Numbered from the stretch's first letter, positions 36,235-45,445 are shown. The stretch is DNA of 48,551 nt from Steroidobacter sp. (GCA_025929585.1 JAICPY010000024.1:1-48551), one strand, 5' to 3'. Made by a program: numbers and translations. The notes: generated by a model from the letters alone, not told the origin.

Positions 36235-37290
36235 ATGTCCAGCAACATGACCTTGGGCGAGCTTGCGGTTCGATTCGGCTTGGAGTTACGAGGCGATCCG
36301 CAGTTGCGGATCTCCAAGGTCGGAACGCTGGAAGGCGCTGACTCTTCCGCCGTCACGTTTCTAGCCAACCCGCGCTATCGCCGCTTTTTGCGGCATACCA
36401 AGGCGGGAGCCGTCGTACTGGATCCAAAGCTCGCCGAGGAGTGTCCGGTTGCAGCACTTCTTTCGAAGAATCCTTACGCAATGTATGCCCGCATCGCCGC
36501 GATTCTGTATCCGGCGAATGTGTTTGCACCTGGGATCCACAGCTCGGCAATCGTCGATCCCACGGCGCAGATCCACCAGAGTGCCTTTGTCGGAGCGCAT
36601 GTCGTCGTGGGTGCTCACGCGAAGATTGGCGCTCGCTCGGTAGTGGGTCCCGGCACGGTCATTTTCGAGAAGGCGTCGATTGGAGCGGATACTCGCCTCG
36701 TGGCGAATGTAACGGTATGTCAATCGGTGGTCATCGGGAATCGCTGTCTGATCCATCCAGGCGTGATCCTCGGCGCAGATGGTTTCGGTTTAGCGCCGGA
36801 TGCTGGTGGCTGGGTCAAAGTGCCGCAGGTCGGCAGCGTCACGATCGGTGATGATGTCGAGATTGGTGCCAACACCACGGTTGATCGAGGTGCGATCGAA
36901 GACACTGTCATCGAAGAAGGCGTGAAGCTAGATAATCAAATTCAGATCGCCCACAACGCACGGATCGGCGCGCATACGGTGATCGCCGGATGCAGCGGCA
37001 TTTCAGGAAGCACTACGATCGGCAAGCGATGCATGATCGGCGGGCAAGTCGGCGTCGCCGGACATTTGACGATCTGTGACGACGTCGTGTTGACGGGCCG
37101 TGCTTTTGTCAGCAGCAACATCACCAAGCCCGGCACGTATTCAAGCGGTTTGCCGGTGGAAGAAGCGAGCCGCTTCCGCAAGAATGCCGCGCGTTTTTAT
37201 CAGCTCGATGAATTCGTGCGATCCGTCCGAAGATCGCGTCGGCACGCCGCGGACGAGCTTGCCGATCGCAGCGCTCCGGAAGAGGAATAA
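36235..37290 (+). CDS. lpxD: UDP-3-O-acyl-glucosamine N-acyltransferase LpxD
   Basis: This 351-residue enzyme adds the second fatty acid in lipid A synthesis. It has an N-terminal uridine-binding domain (FLANPRYRRFL), a hexapeptide left-handed helix, and the catalytic histidine region QIAHNARIGAHTVIAG. A C-terminal helical tail (SRRHAADELADR) follows. The ATG at 36235 is preferred because the family begins at MTLGELAVRF. Confidence 0.95.
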   Translation: MSSNMTLGELAVRFGLELRGDPQLRISKVGTLEGADSSAVTFLANPRYRRFLRHTKAGAVVLDPKLAEECPVAALLSKNPYAMYARIAAILYPANVFAPGIHSSAIVDPTAQIHQSAFVGAHVVVGAHAKIGARSVVGPGTVIFEKASIGADTRLVANVTVCQSVVIGNRCLIHPGVILGADGFGLAPDAGGWVKVPQVGSVTIGDDVEIGANTTVDRGAIEDTVIEEGVKLDNQIQIAHNARIGAHTVIAGCSGISGSTTIGKRCMIGGQVGVAGHLTICDDVVLTGRAFVSSNITKPGTYSSGLPVEEASRFRKNAARFYQLDEFVRSVRRSRRHAADELADRSAPEEE

Positions 37291-37305
37291 TCGAGCGCAA
37301 GTGGA

Positions 37306-37791
37306 ATGGAACAACAAATGACCGAAATCTTGAAAATGGATATCAACGAGGTGATGCGCAGGTTGCCGCATCGCTATCCGTTCCTGCTCGTGGATCGCGT
37401 GCTGGAATGTGAGTCTGGCAAGTCGATACGCGCGTTGAAGAACGTGACTTTCAATGAACCCTTTTTCCCAGGGCATTTCCCTCATCGCCCGGTGCTACCC
37501 GGCGTGATCATTTTGGAAGCCCTTGCTCAGACCGCCGGCATCCTCGCGTTCGTCACCGCGGGTGTCTATCCCGACGAACATCGCCAGCTTTATTTTGTCG
37601 GCATCGACAAGGCCCGCTTTCGCCGCCCGGTTTTGCCGGGTGATCAACTGATTCTCAAGGCCACGCTCGAACGTTCACTGCGCGGCATCTGGAAATTTTC
37701 CACGACCGCTGAAGTTGAAGGCGAGGAGGCCACCAGCGCCGAGATGATGGTGGCGCCAGGGGAAACGAAGGGGATAGGGGATAGGGGATAG
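37306..37791 (+). CDS. fabZ: 3-hydroxyacyl-ACP dehydratase FabZ
   Basis: This 161-residue hot-dog-fold dehydratase of fatty acid synthesis has catalytic H57 and E71 in [21 protein letters not shown]-type sequence. An in-frame ATG at 37318 is an alternative start and gives 157 residues. The last seven residues (KGIGDRG) and the TAG stop are encoded by the GGGGATA array, so the natural C-terminus appears to have been replaced or extended by repeat DNA. Confidence 0.95.
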   Translation: MEQQMTEILKMDINEVMRRLPHRYPFLLVDRVLECESGKSIRALKNVTFNEPFFPGHFPHRPVLPGVIILEALAQTAGILAFVTAGVYPDEHRQLYFVGIDKARFRRPVLPGDQLILKATLERSLRGIWKFSTTAEVEGEEATSAEMMVAPGETKGIGDRG

Positions 37792-37879
37792 GGGATGGTC
37801 AGAACCCATTCGCAGCCCGATCGAGCCTCTGCGCGTTCATTTCGTACTATCGCCCATCGCCTATCCGCTATCGCCTTCT
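37769..37879. repeat. Inverted heptamer array, GGGGATA family, between fabZ and lpxA
   Basis: The left arm (37769-37798) has four GGGGATA units. The right arm (37847-37879) has inverted TATCGCC/TATCCGC units. The loop is about 48 bp. The four G4 tracts spaced by ATA also fit a G-quadruplex. The right arm ends 9 nt before the lpxA start codon. Confidence 0.9.
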
Positions 37880-37888
37880 CCTGATTCA

Positions 37889-38677
37889 ATGTCCATTCAT
37901 CCCACCGCCCTCATCGACTCCAGTGCGCAGATCGACAGTGATGTCGAGATCGGCGCATATACGGTCGTTGGGCCGGGTGTGACGATCGCCTCGGGTTGTT
38001 GGGTGGGGCCTCACGCCGTGATCGAAGGTCCGACGACAATCGGGCGTGATAACAACATCTTTCAGTTCTCCTCGATCGGCGCAGCGCCTCAGGATCTCAA
38101 GTACAAGGGAGAACCGACTCGGCTCGAGATCGGCGAGCGCAATACGTTCCGTGAGAACTGCACGATCAATCGCGGGACGACTAAGGATCAGCTCGTTACG
38201 AAGATCGCGAACGACAATTTGTTCATGGCCGGCTCGCATGTCGGTCACGACTGCGTGATCGGCTCGCATTGCGTGTTCGCGAACTACGCGACCTTGGGCG
38301 GTCACGTTGAATTGGGCGATTGGGTGCATATGGGAGGATTCTCCGGTATCCATCAATTCTGCAAAGTTGGTCCGCATGCGTTCATCGCGAACAACACCGC
38401 GGTGACGCGCGACGTGCCACCGTACATCATGACGGTTGGACGGCCTGCGGAACCGCATAGCGTGAATGCCGAAGGATTGAAGCGTCGCGGCTTTACTGCT
38501 GAGCAAATCCGCAATATTCGCGATGCGTACAAGATTCTCTATCGCTCCGGATTGAAGCTGGCGGCGGCACTGGAGCAACTCGAAAGCCGCGCGAAGACGC
38601 AATCCGAGCTCGAGCTCTTCGTCGCCTTCCTGAACGAATCGACTCCGCGCCGCGAGCGAGTAGGAATCGTGCGATGA
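37889..38677 (+). CDS. lpxA: UDP-N-acetylglucosamine acyltransferase LpxA
   Basis: This 262-residue enzyme performs the first step of lipid A synthesis. It is a hexapeptide beta-helix with the catalytic histidine motif HVGHD (117-121), HQFCKVG, and a C-terminal helical domain (RRGFTAEQIRNIRDAYKILYR). The start ATG lacks a Shine-Dalgarno and lies just after the C-rich arm of the array. Confidence 0.96.
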   Translation: MSIHPTALIDSSAQIDSDVEIGAYTVVGPGVTIASGCWVGPHAVIEGPTTIGRDNNIFQFSSIGAAPQDLKYKGEPTRLEIGERNTFRENCTINRGTTKDQLVTKIANDNLFMAGSHVGHDCVIGSHCVFANYATLGGHVELGDWVHMGGFSGIHQFCKVGPHAFIANNTAVTRDVPPYIMTVGRPAEPHSVNAEGLKRRGFTAEQIRNIRDAYKILYRSGLKLAAALEQLESRAKTQSELELFVAFLNESTPRRERVGIVR

Positions 38678-38734
38678 TCGCTCTGAATTCCGCTCGCATC
38701 TCTTCCTCACGCTTTTCTCGATAAGTAGTGAGCC

Positions 38735-39922
38735 GTGGCAAACGGTTCGGGTCCACTTTTCGTTCTGGTGGCGGGGGAAACCTCGGGTGACAACCTAGGC
38801 GCACAGCTCATCGAGGCACTTCGTGCGCGCATCCCGAATGCACGCTTCGCAGGCATTGCAGGCCCTCGCATGATCGCGGCTGGTTGTGAGCCGTGGGAAC
38901 AGGCCGAGAATCTAGCTGTCATGGGGTTGTTCGAAATCATTCCCCATTTGCCGCGATTGCTTGCCATTCGGCGGGCGCTGATCGCACGCGTCTTGCAGGA
39001 ACGGCCGGACGTTTACATCGGCATCGATGCCAAGGAATTCAATCTTCGCGCCGCGCCTGAGATCAAGGCGGCCGGGATTCGAACCGTGCAGTACGTGAGT
39101 CCGCAAATCTGGGCGTGGCGACAAGGCCGAGTGCGAACCATCGGTGCTGCGGTCGACCTGGTCCTATGTTTGCTTCCGTTCGAGAAACGTTTTTATGACG
39201 AGCACGGGGTGCCGGCTGAGTTCGTCGGGCACCCTCTCGCAGATCGAACCCCGATGCATCTGGATGCCACTGCAGCGCGAATGCAGCTCGGTCTTCCGAC
39301 TGCGGGCACTTACGTCGCCTTGTTGCCCGGAAGCCGCCTCGCTGAAGTAAAAGGCCTGGGATCTGATTTCGCAAGGACGGTCGTTTGGTTGCGCGCTCAG
39401 AAGAGGGAATTGAAGTTCATCGCAGCGCTTGCGACACCGCGAGTGCGTGAAAGCTTCGAGCAAGCACTCGCCGCGGCGGGGCTGACCGGAGAGGTCACTC
39501 TGGTCGACGGCAGAGCGCAAGAAGTGATGGCGGCGAGCGATGTCGTGCTGCTCGCCTCGGGCACGGCGACTCTCGAAGCTTTGCTCGTAAAGCGTCCGAT
39601 GGTTGTCGCATATCGCTTAGGCTTGCTGACAAGTTTCCTGCTTAAGGGTCTGAAAGTCTTCAAGGCGCCTTTCTTCGCTCAGCCTAATCTCTTGGCCGGG
39701 CGTCAGGTTGTTCCCGAGTTCCTCAACAACCAAGTGCGCGCGGAGATACTCGGTCCGGCACTCTTGCAACAACTCTCCCGTGCGGATCGGGCAGAGCTAG
39801 TGCAAACTTTCAGCTCAATTCATGAGACGCTTCGGCGCAACGCGAGCGCGCGAGCCGCGGAAGCCGTCTTGCGATTGGTGAATAGCGGACGGCGGACGGC
39901 GGACGGTGAGGACTCAGAGTGA
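38735..39922 (+). CDS. lpxB: Lipid-A-disaccharide synthase LpxB
   Basis: The 395-residue GT-B glycosyltransferase joins two acylated glucosamines to the lipid A disaccharide. Motifs are [45 protein letters not shown] and [21 protein letters not shown]. The start is a GTG after a 57-nt gap. The C-terminal residues ([10 protein letters not shown]) are read through the left arm of a GGACGGC array, a unit that contains no stop codon in any frame. Confidence 0.95.
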   Translation: MANGSGPLFVLVAGETSGDNLGAQLIEALRARIPNARFAGIAGPRMIAAGCEPWEQAENLAVMGLFEIIPHLPRLLAIRRALIARVLQERPDVYIGIDAKEFNLRAAPEIKAAGIRTVQYVSPQIWAWRQGRVRTIGAAVDLVLCLLPFEKRFYDEHGVPAEFVGHPLADRTPMHLDATAARMQLGLPTAGTYVALLPGSRLAEVKGLGSDFARTVVWLRAQKRELKFIAALATPRVRESFEQALAAAGLTGEVTLVDGRAQEVMAASDVVLLASGTATLEALLVKRPMVVAYRLGLLTSFLLKGLKVFKAPFFAQPNLLAGRQVVPEFLNNQVRAEILGPALLQQLSRADRAELVQTFSSIHETLRRNASARAAEAVLRLVNSGRRTADGEDSE

Positions 39923-40017
39923 AACAGAGTTGGTAGTGAGCATCGCGGAATCAGACATGATCGACGATCGCGCACATCAATCGTCAGAGTCTCCGGTTCT
40001 CCACCGTCCGCCGTCCG
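39885..40017. repeat. Inverted heptamer array, GGACGGC family, inside the lpxB end and rnhB start
   Basis: The left arm (39885-39915) has three to four GGACGGC units then TGAGGACTC. The right arm (39987-40017) carries GAGTCTCC...CCGTCCGCCGTCCG. The loop is about 71 bp. Unlike the other arrays, both arms are within coding sequence: the left encodes the lpxB tail and the right encodes the rnhB N-terminal extension. Confidence 0.85.
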
Positions 40018-40667
40018 AGACTGAAAGGAATCCCGCGAGGACCGTCCCCCATTCACCACTCGTAGCTGGCGTCGACGAGGCGGGGCGCGGACCGCTCGCG
40101 GGACCGGTCGTTGCAGCGGCGGTCATTCTGGATCCACGTCGGCGTATTCGTGGCGTGCGCGATTCGAAAGTGGTCGATCCCGAGGAACGCGAAGTGTTGG
40201 CGCTCAAGATTCGGCGCAATGCAATCGCGTGGTCGGTCGCTTGGGCGGATGTGGAAGAGATCGACACGCACAACATCTTGCAAGCAACTTACCTGGCGAT
40301 GCGTCGAGCCCTTGTTGGCTTGCACATCCATCCTGCTCACGTCCAAATCGATGGCAATCGCTGCCCTTCATTCGAGGAGTTGCCGCTTACGTGCAGCTTC
40401 GAAGCGATCATCGACGGTGATGCTTTGCGCACTTGCATCGGTGCCGCTTCCATCCTGGCAAAGGTGACGCGTGATGCAATGATGGTGCGGCTCGATGAGC
40501 TATACCCACAATATGGTTTCGCCTCTCACAAGGGTTACAGCACACCGCAACATTACGAAGCCCTCGATCGTCACGGCCCATGCGCGATTCACCGTAAGAG
40601 CTTCGAGCCAGTACGTCTCGCTACGCGCGGCGAGCTGATCGCCTCGCAGTTGACCGTTGACGGTTGA
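39957..40667 (+). CDS. rnhB: Ribonuclease HII
   Basis: This 236-residue enzyme cuts RNA in RNA-DNA hybrids. The active-site motif [19 protein letters not shown] and later acidic residues ([22 protein letters not shown] region) are intact. The catalytic domain begins about 30 residues after ATG 39957. There is no closer ATG, GTG or TTG, so the protein must carry an N-terminal extension, part of which comes from the right arm of the GGACGGC array. A longer frame from 39906 is possible. The last residues (LTVDG) and the TGA stop come from the next array. Confidence 0.9.
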   Translation: MIDDRAHQSSESPVLHRPPSETERNPARTVPHSPLVAGVDEAGRGPLAGPVVAAAVILDPRRRIRGVRDSKVVDPEEREVLALKIRRNAIAWSVAWADVEEIDTHNILQATYLAMRRALVGLHIHPAHVQIDGNRCPSFEELPLTCSFEAIIDGDALRTCIGAASILAKVTRDAMMVRLDELYPQYGFASHKGYSTPQHYEALDRHGPCAIHRKSFEPVRLATRGELIASQLTVDG

Positions 40668-40708
40668 CAGTACGAACGCGGAATACAAACTCACCGTCAC
40701 CCGTCACG
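40649..40708. repeat. Mixed-family inverted array between rnhB and dnaE
   Basis: The left arm (40649-40670) has three GTTGACG-type units, while the right arm (40691-40708) has CCGTCAC units of the GTGACGG family. The arms still pair roughly because the families share TGACGG. The loop is about 20 bp. It appears to combine two families. The right arm ends 9 nt before the dnaE ATG. Confidence 0.75.
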
Positions 40709-40717
40709 CAACGCCGA

Positions 40718-43700
40718 ATGTTCATCCACCTCCATCTGCACACCGAGTACTCGCTGATCGACAGCGTCGTGCGCATTCAGAGCGAGGCCGAGGGAGTTCC
40801 GGGACTGATGGATGCGGTAGCGGCAGCTGGAATGCCCGCTGTTGCACTGACAGATCAAAGCAATCTGTTCGCGATGGTGAAGTTCTATAAGGCAGCGCAA
40901 TCGATGGGCATCAAACCCATCGTCGGTGTCGATCTGCTCGTGCGCGAAGTCGGCGATCGTGTCGAGCCGACGCGGCTGGTATTGCTCTGTCAGAACAATG
41001 CGGGCTACTTGAATCTCTCGCGTTTAGTCACGCGAGCGTATCGAGAAGGTCAGACCCGGGGCATACCGATGGTAGATAGGTCATGGTTTAGCGCCGATAC
41101 ATTATTTGGCTTGATCGCACTGTCGGCGGGCCACGAAGGAGACGTCGGCCGTGCGCTGATACACGGGCGCGAAGCAGATGCGGAGGCTGCACTCGATCAG
41201 TGGCTCGCCCTGTTCGGAGATCGCTATTACCTCGAACTGCAGCGCACCGGACGACCTGGTGAAGAGGCCTATCTGAACGGTGCGTTGGACCTTGCGAGCG
41301 CTCGAGGTGTCCCGGTCGTGGCCACGAACGATGTGCGGTTCATTCGACCTGAAGATTTCGAAGCGCACGAAGCTCGCGTGTGCATCCATGAAGGCGCATT
41401 GCTCGATGATCCCAAGCGATCGCGCAAATACAGTCCGCAGCAATACTTGAAGACGCCTGCGCAGATGGAGGAGCTGTTCCAAGATATCCCTGAAGCAATC
41501 GAGAATTCAGTGGAGATCGCGCGGCGTTGCAGCTTGGAATTGAAATTAGGCAAATCGGTGTTACCGGCCTATCCGGTGCCCGAAGGCGCGACGATCGAAG
41601 ACTTCCTGCGCGAAGAAGCTCGTCGCGGATTGGCTCAGCGTCTGGCAAAGCTCACTGCTCGCAACGACGGTAAGCGTGTGCGACTCATTGCGCCGGACGA
41701 TTATCGGGAGCGATTGGAAGCCGAGCTCGGCGTCATCTGCCAAATGGGCTTTGCCGGTTACTTCTTGATCGTCGCGGATTTTATTCGATGGGCGAAAGAA
41801 AACGGCGTGCCCGTCGGGCCCGGCCGCGGCTCGGGCGCGGGCTCGTTGGTGGCCTACTCGATCGGTATTACCGATATCGATCCTCTGCAATACGACTTGC
41901 TGTTCGAACGCTTCTTGAATCCTGAGCGCGTCTCGATGCCGGACTTCGACGTGGATTTCTGCATGGATGGTCGCGACCGCGTGATCGACTACGTGGCCGA
42001 TCGCTACGGACGCGAGCGCGTCTCGCAGATCATCACTTACGGAACGATGGCAGCGAAGGCTGTGGTGCGGGATGTGGCGCGAGTATTTGGACTGAGTTAC
42101 GGCTTCGCCGATTCGATCGCGAAACTCATTCCCTTCGAGCTTGGCATCACCTTGAAAGATGCGCTGGAGAAGGAACCGGAGCTGCAGCGTCGCTACAAGA
42201 ACGAGGAAGAGACGCGTTCGCTGATCGACATGGCGATGGCGCTCGAGGGCTTGGTTCGAAACGCTGGCATGCACGCGGGCGGGGTCGTCATCGCGCCTTC
42301 CGTATTGACCGATTTCGCGCCTTTGTTTTGCGATGAGAACGGCACCAGCCTGGTGACGCAATTCGACAAGGACGATGTCGAGGCCGCCGGTCTGGTGAAG
42401 TTCGATTTCCTCGGTCTGCGTACGCTCACAATCATCGATTGGGCAGTGAAGATCATCAACGCCGAACGCGAGCGCAAAGGCGAGCCGCCGCTTGATATTG
42501 CCGATCTGCCGATGGACGACGTTGCAACCTACGACTTGTTGAAGCGCTGCGAAACCACCGCGGTGTTCCAGCTCGAATCGCGCGGCATGAAAGATCTGAT
42601 CCGCCGCCTACAGCCGGACTGCTTCGAAGACATCGTGGCGCTCGTGGCCTTGTTTCGACCCGGTCCACTGCAATCGGGCATGGTCGATGATTTCATTGCG
42701 CGCAAACACGGTAAGACGACCGGCCCGATCGACTATCTCCATCCAGAGCTGAAACCAGTGCTCGCACCGACGTACGGTGTCATCTTGTATCAAGAGCAGG
42801 TGATGCAGATCGCGCAGGTGCTCGCCGGATACACACTCGGCGGCGCCGATCTCTTGCGCCGAGCGATGGGCAAGAAGAAGCCCGAAGAGATGGCGAAGCA
42901 GCGCTCGGTGTTCATCGACGGAGCAACGAAACGTGGTGTGGAGCAGGGAACGGCGGCACACATCTTCGATCTGATGGAGAAGTTTGCCGGCTACGGATTC
43001 AACAAATCGCACTCGGCGGCATACGCGTTACTTTCATATCAGACGGCTTGGCTGAAAGCACACTACCCCTCAGCGTTCATGTCGGCTGTTTTGTCTTCGG
43101 ACATGGACAAGACGGACAAAGTCGTCGCACTCAAGTACGAGTGCGATCAGATGGGACTGAAGGTCGAGCCGCCTGATGTGAATCATTCGCAGTACATGTT
43201 CACGGTCTCCGGCCAGCGCAGCATTCGATATGGACTGGGCGCGATCAAAGGTGTCGGGCAATCCGTAATCGAAGGGCTGGTGGCCGAGCGCAATGCTTCG
43301 GGCGCGTATCGGGATTTAGCCGATCTATGTCGGCGGAGCGATGCGAACCGTATGAACCGGCGCGTGCTCGAAGCATTGATTCGTTCGGGGGCGGCGGATT
43401 CTTTGGGCGCGAATCGGGCGACTCTGATGCACGCGTTGCCAGTGGCTATGCAGCTCGCCGATCAAACCATTCGAGCTCGAGTGGTCGGTCAAGATGACAT
43501 GTTTGGCTTGCTCGATCCGAGTCCCGCGACCAGCGGCCCGGTAGCGACTGAAGTGCTGCCTGATTGGAGCCGTCGCGTTCGTCTGGAAGGTGAGCGTGAC
43601 ACTCTCGGTTTGTATCTGACCGGGCATCCCTTCGAGGAATTCGAAGCCGAGATCAAACCAATCATCAGCGGTCGCATTGCCGATGTAACCGGCGATCGAC

Positions 43701-44245
43701 CCGTCGCGACCAATGAAGGGTTCCGCTTCCAAGGTAAGCCCGTCACCGTGGCCGGGATGGTGTTCGATATAGGCAAACGAGGCGGACGCGTCATCTTCAC
43801 GCTCGATGATCGCAGCGCCCGACTGGAAGCCTCGATGTTCGAGGACATCTGGCAGCAATATCGAACGCTGATTGCGAAGAGTGCGATCATCGTCGTGGAA
43901 GGCTCTTTGCGTTTCGATGAGTACATCGAAGGATGGCGGCTCACGGCCAAGCGCGTCATCGATATCGATCACGCACGCGAACAGCATGCGCGCCGCCTCG
44001 TTATTCGTTGGCCCGAGGGGGGCGATCGCAGTTTCGTCAAAACGATCGAGCACACATTGCGTCCATTCCGCGGAGGCCGCTGCGCCGTCGCGATCCGCTA
44101 CCAAGGAAGCGGCGCCCGCGCGGAGCTCGTGCTATCGGAAGAATGGTCGGTGAAACCCACGCGCGAGCTCACCGATAAGCTTGCGCAATTGTGTGGGAAC
44201 GACGGCTTTAGAGTGGTGTACGGGGCGAGAGGGGAGAATAGCTAG
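40718..44245 (+). CDS. dnaE: DNA polymerase III alpha subunit
   Basis: This is the 1175-residue replicative polymerase. It has a PHP domain with HLHLHTEYSLIDS at the N-terminus and a polymerase palm with catalytic D409 and D411 in PDFDVDF. It also has helix-hairpin-helix and OB domains (about 830-1080) and a C-terminal tail. The glycine-rich GPGRGSGAGSLVAY motif is intact. The ATG at 40718 is chosen because FIHLHLHTEYS aligns at the family start; an earlier TTG lies in the array. There is no Shine-Dalgarno. accA, the usual next gene in many relatives, is absent here. Confidence 0.97.
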   Translation: MFIHLHLHTEYSLIDSVVRIQSEAEGVPGLMDAVAAAGMPAVALTDQSNLFAMVKFYKAAQSMGIKPIVGVDLLVREVGDRVEPTRLVLLCQNNAGYLNLSRLVTRAYREGQTRGIPMVDRSWFSADTLFGLIALSAGHEGDVGRALIHGREADAEAALDQWLALFGDRYYLELQRTGRPGEEAYLNGALDLASARGVPVVATNDVRFIRPEDFEAHEARVCIHEGALLDDPKRSRKYSPQQYLKTPAQMEELFQDIPEAIENSVEIARRCSLELKLGKSVLPAYPVPEGATIEDFLREEARRGLAQRLAKLTARNDGKRVRLIAPDDYRERLEAELGVICQMGFAGYFLIVADFIRWAKENGVPVGPGRGSGAGSLVAYSIGITDIDPLQYDLLFERFLNPERVSMPDFDVDFCMDGRDRVIDYVADRYGRERVSQIITYGTMAAKAVVRDVARVFGLSYGFADSIAKLIPFELGITLKDALEKEPELQRRYKNEEETRSLIDMAMALEGLVRNAGMHAGGVVIAPSVLTDFAPLFCDENGTSLVTQFDKDDVEAAGLVKFDFLGLRTLTIIDWAVKIINAERERKGEPPLDIADLPMDDVATYDLLKRCETTAVFQLESRGMKDLIRRLQPDCFEDIVALVALFRPGPLQSGMVDDFIARKHGKTTGPIDYLHPELKPVLAPTYGVILYQEQVMQIAQVLAGYTLGGADLLRRAMGKKKPEEMAKQRSVFIDGATKRGVEQGTAAHIFDLMEKFAGYGFNKSHSAAYALLSYQTAWLKAHYPSAFMSAVLSSDMDKTDKVVALKYECDQMGLKVEPPDVNHSQYMFTVSGQRSIRYGLGAIKGVGQSVIEGLVAERNASGAYRDLADLCRRSDANRMNRRVLEALIRSGAADSLGANRATLMHALPVAMQLADQTIRARVVGQDDMFGLLDPSPATSGPVATEVLPDWSRRVRLEGERDTLGLYLTGHPFEEFEAEIKPIISGRIADVTGDRPVATNEGFRFQGKPVTVAGMVFDIGKRGGRVIFTLDDRSARLEASMFEDIWQQYRTLIAKSAIIVVEGSLRFDEYIEGWRLTAKRVIDIDHAREQHARRLVIRWPEGGDRSFVKTIEHTLRPFRGGRCAVAIRYQGSGARAELVLSEEWSVKPTRELTDKLAQLCGNDGFRVVYGARGENS

Positions 44246-44330
44246 AGACTGCAGTCTATAGTCCGCAGTCCGCAGCAAGAGCCTTGCGACTCTGTCTACA
44301 GACCACGGACTGTGGACTCAAGACTCAGCT
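44246..44330. repeat. Inverted heptamer array, AGTCCGC family, between convergent dnaE and yceI
   Basis: The left arm (44246-44275) has AGTCTAT, AGTCCGC and AGTCCGC units. The right arm (44292-44330) has inverted GAGTCTT, GAGTCCA, CAGTCCG-type units. The loop is short and contains GCAAGAGCCTTGC (44275-44287). This is the most degenerate of the paired arrays. Confidence 0.75.
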
Positions 44331-44331
44331 C

Positions 44332-44940
44332 TCACTCTTCCTTCGCTTCCACCTGAATCTCCAACTCGACGTCCATGAAGAAGCCGCGGTTCTTACCGTA
44401 GCTCACGCCGAAGTCTTCGCGGTTGAACTTTCCGATGGCGTTGGCACCGCACACTTCCTTGCCGGAGGGTTGTTCACGGCACACGAAATGATCGATCGTA
44501 AGTGCAACGGGCTTTGTAACGCCGTGCAAGGTGAGCTGACCATCGACTTTCGTCGGTGCGCCGTTCTTGAAATCCTTGAGCTCGCCTTTATAGGCCACGC
44601 TCGGAAATCGTGCGACGTCGAACATATCCGGTGACTTCGCGTGTGCATTCATTTTCTCGTTTCCGAAGTCGATCGAAGCCGCATCGATCGCGATATCGAT
44701 CGCGCCTTTTTCGGCTGTTCGATCCAACACGACGGTTCCCGACGTGGAATTGAATTTTCCGCGCCAGAATGACAGGCCGCCGGCGTGATCTGCCTTGAAG
44801 CTCGGATAGGTATGTCCGGAGTCGATCTTGAACGTTTTAGACGAGCTCGGCGCCTTCGAGGTCGAGGGCGAACCGAGCGCCGGCATCGCGATCAGCGTCA
44901 AAGAAGCCGCCAATAAGCTCAATGAAGTATTCACTCTCAT
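44332..44940 (-). CDS. yceI: YceI-family periplasmic lipid-binding protein
   Basis: The 202-residue protein has a signal peptide (about 1-22) and a lipocalin-like YceI barrel with KIDSGHTYPSFKADHAGGLSFWRGKF, the usual first strands, and FGVSYGKNRGF near the end. YceI proteins bind polyprenoid-type lipids; the cellular role is not settled. AAGGA lies before the ATG on the minus strand. It converges with dnaE across an AGTCCGC array. Confidence 0.92.
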   Translation of the reverse strand: MRVNTSLSLLAASLTLIAMPALGSPSTSKAPSSSKTFKIDSGHTYPSFKADHAGGLSFWRGKFNSTSGTVVLDRTAEKGAIDIAIDAASIDFGNEKMNAHAKSPDMFDVARFPSVAYKGELKDFKNGAPTKVDGQLTLHGVTKPVALTIDHFVCREQPSGKEVCGANAIGKFNREDFGVSYGKNRGFFMDVELEIQVEAKEE

Positions 44941-44959
44941 CGTGGGTCCTTATAAAAGG

Positions 44960-45052
44960 GAAGGGGATAGGGGATAGGGGATAGGGGATAGGGGATAGTC
45001 GGAGCAGAGCCAACTCTGCCGAAGGTATTTATGGCTATCCGCTGTCGCCTTC
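44960..45052. repeat. Inverted heptamer array, GGGGATA family, between the SUI1 gene and yceI
   Basis: The left arm (44960-44998) has five GGGGATA units. The right arm is shorter (45034-45052, about two and a half inverted units). The loop of about 35 bp contains a perfect GCAGAG/CTCTGC hairpin (45004-45019). The arm lengths are unequal, so unit number appears to change independently on each side. Confidence 0.88.
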
Positions 45053-45064
45053 AAAATCGTCTTG

Positions 45065-45445
45065 CTAGCCTCCAGCGCGTTTGGCCTTCCAACCGCGGCG
45101 GAGTAGTTCCTCAACGAGGCGATCTCTGTGATCGCCCTGGATCTCGATGCGTCCATCGGCCACAGCGCCGCCGGACCCGCACTTTTTCTTGAGCTCGGTC
45201 GCGAGCGATTCCAATTGCGCAAGCGGCAGGCCAAGACCCGAGACTACAGTTACACCTTTGCCTTTGCGACCTTGTGTCTCGCGGCTGACACGCACCACAC
45301 CGTCGCTCGAGGGCTTTGCAGGAGTGCCTTTCTTGCAGACACACTCCCGCACAACGCGCAAGCAATTCGGACAACGCTCGCCGATGCCGGTCGAATAAAC
45401 GATTCCGCCGCCATCACTGGGCGGCCGATTACGAGTGGATGCCAT
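45065..45445 (-). CDS. yciH: SUI1/YciH-type translation initiation protein
   Basis: This 126-residue protein has an N-terminal zinc-ribbon-like cysteine set (C25, C28, C35, C37) followed by a SUI1/eIF1 fold (about 45-122, with GKGVTVVSGL and the C-terminal HRDRLVEELLRRG). YciH is thought to restrain or proofread initiation under stress. The cysteine cluster before the SUI1 domain is common in proteobacterial YciH. It precedes yceI on the minus strand across an array. Confidence 0.9.
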   Translation of the reverse strand: MASTRNRPPSDGGGIVYSTGIGERCPNCLRVVRECVCKKGTPAKPSSDGVVRVSRETQGRKGKGVTVVSGLGLPLAQLESLATELKKKCGSGGAVADGRIEIQGDHRDRLVEELLRRGWKAKRAGG

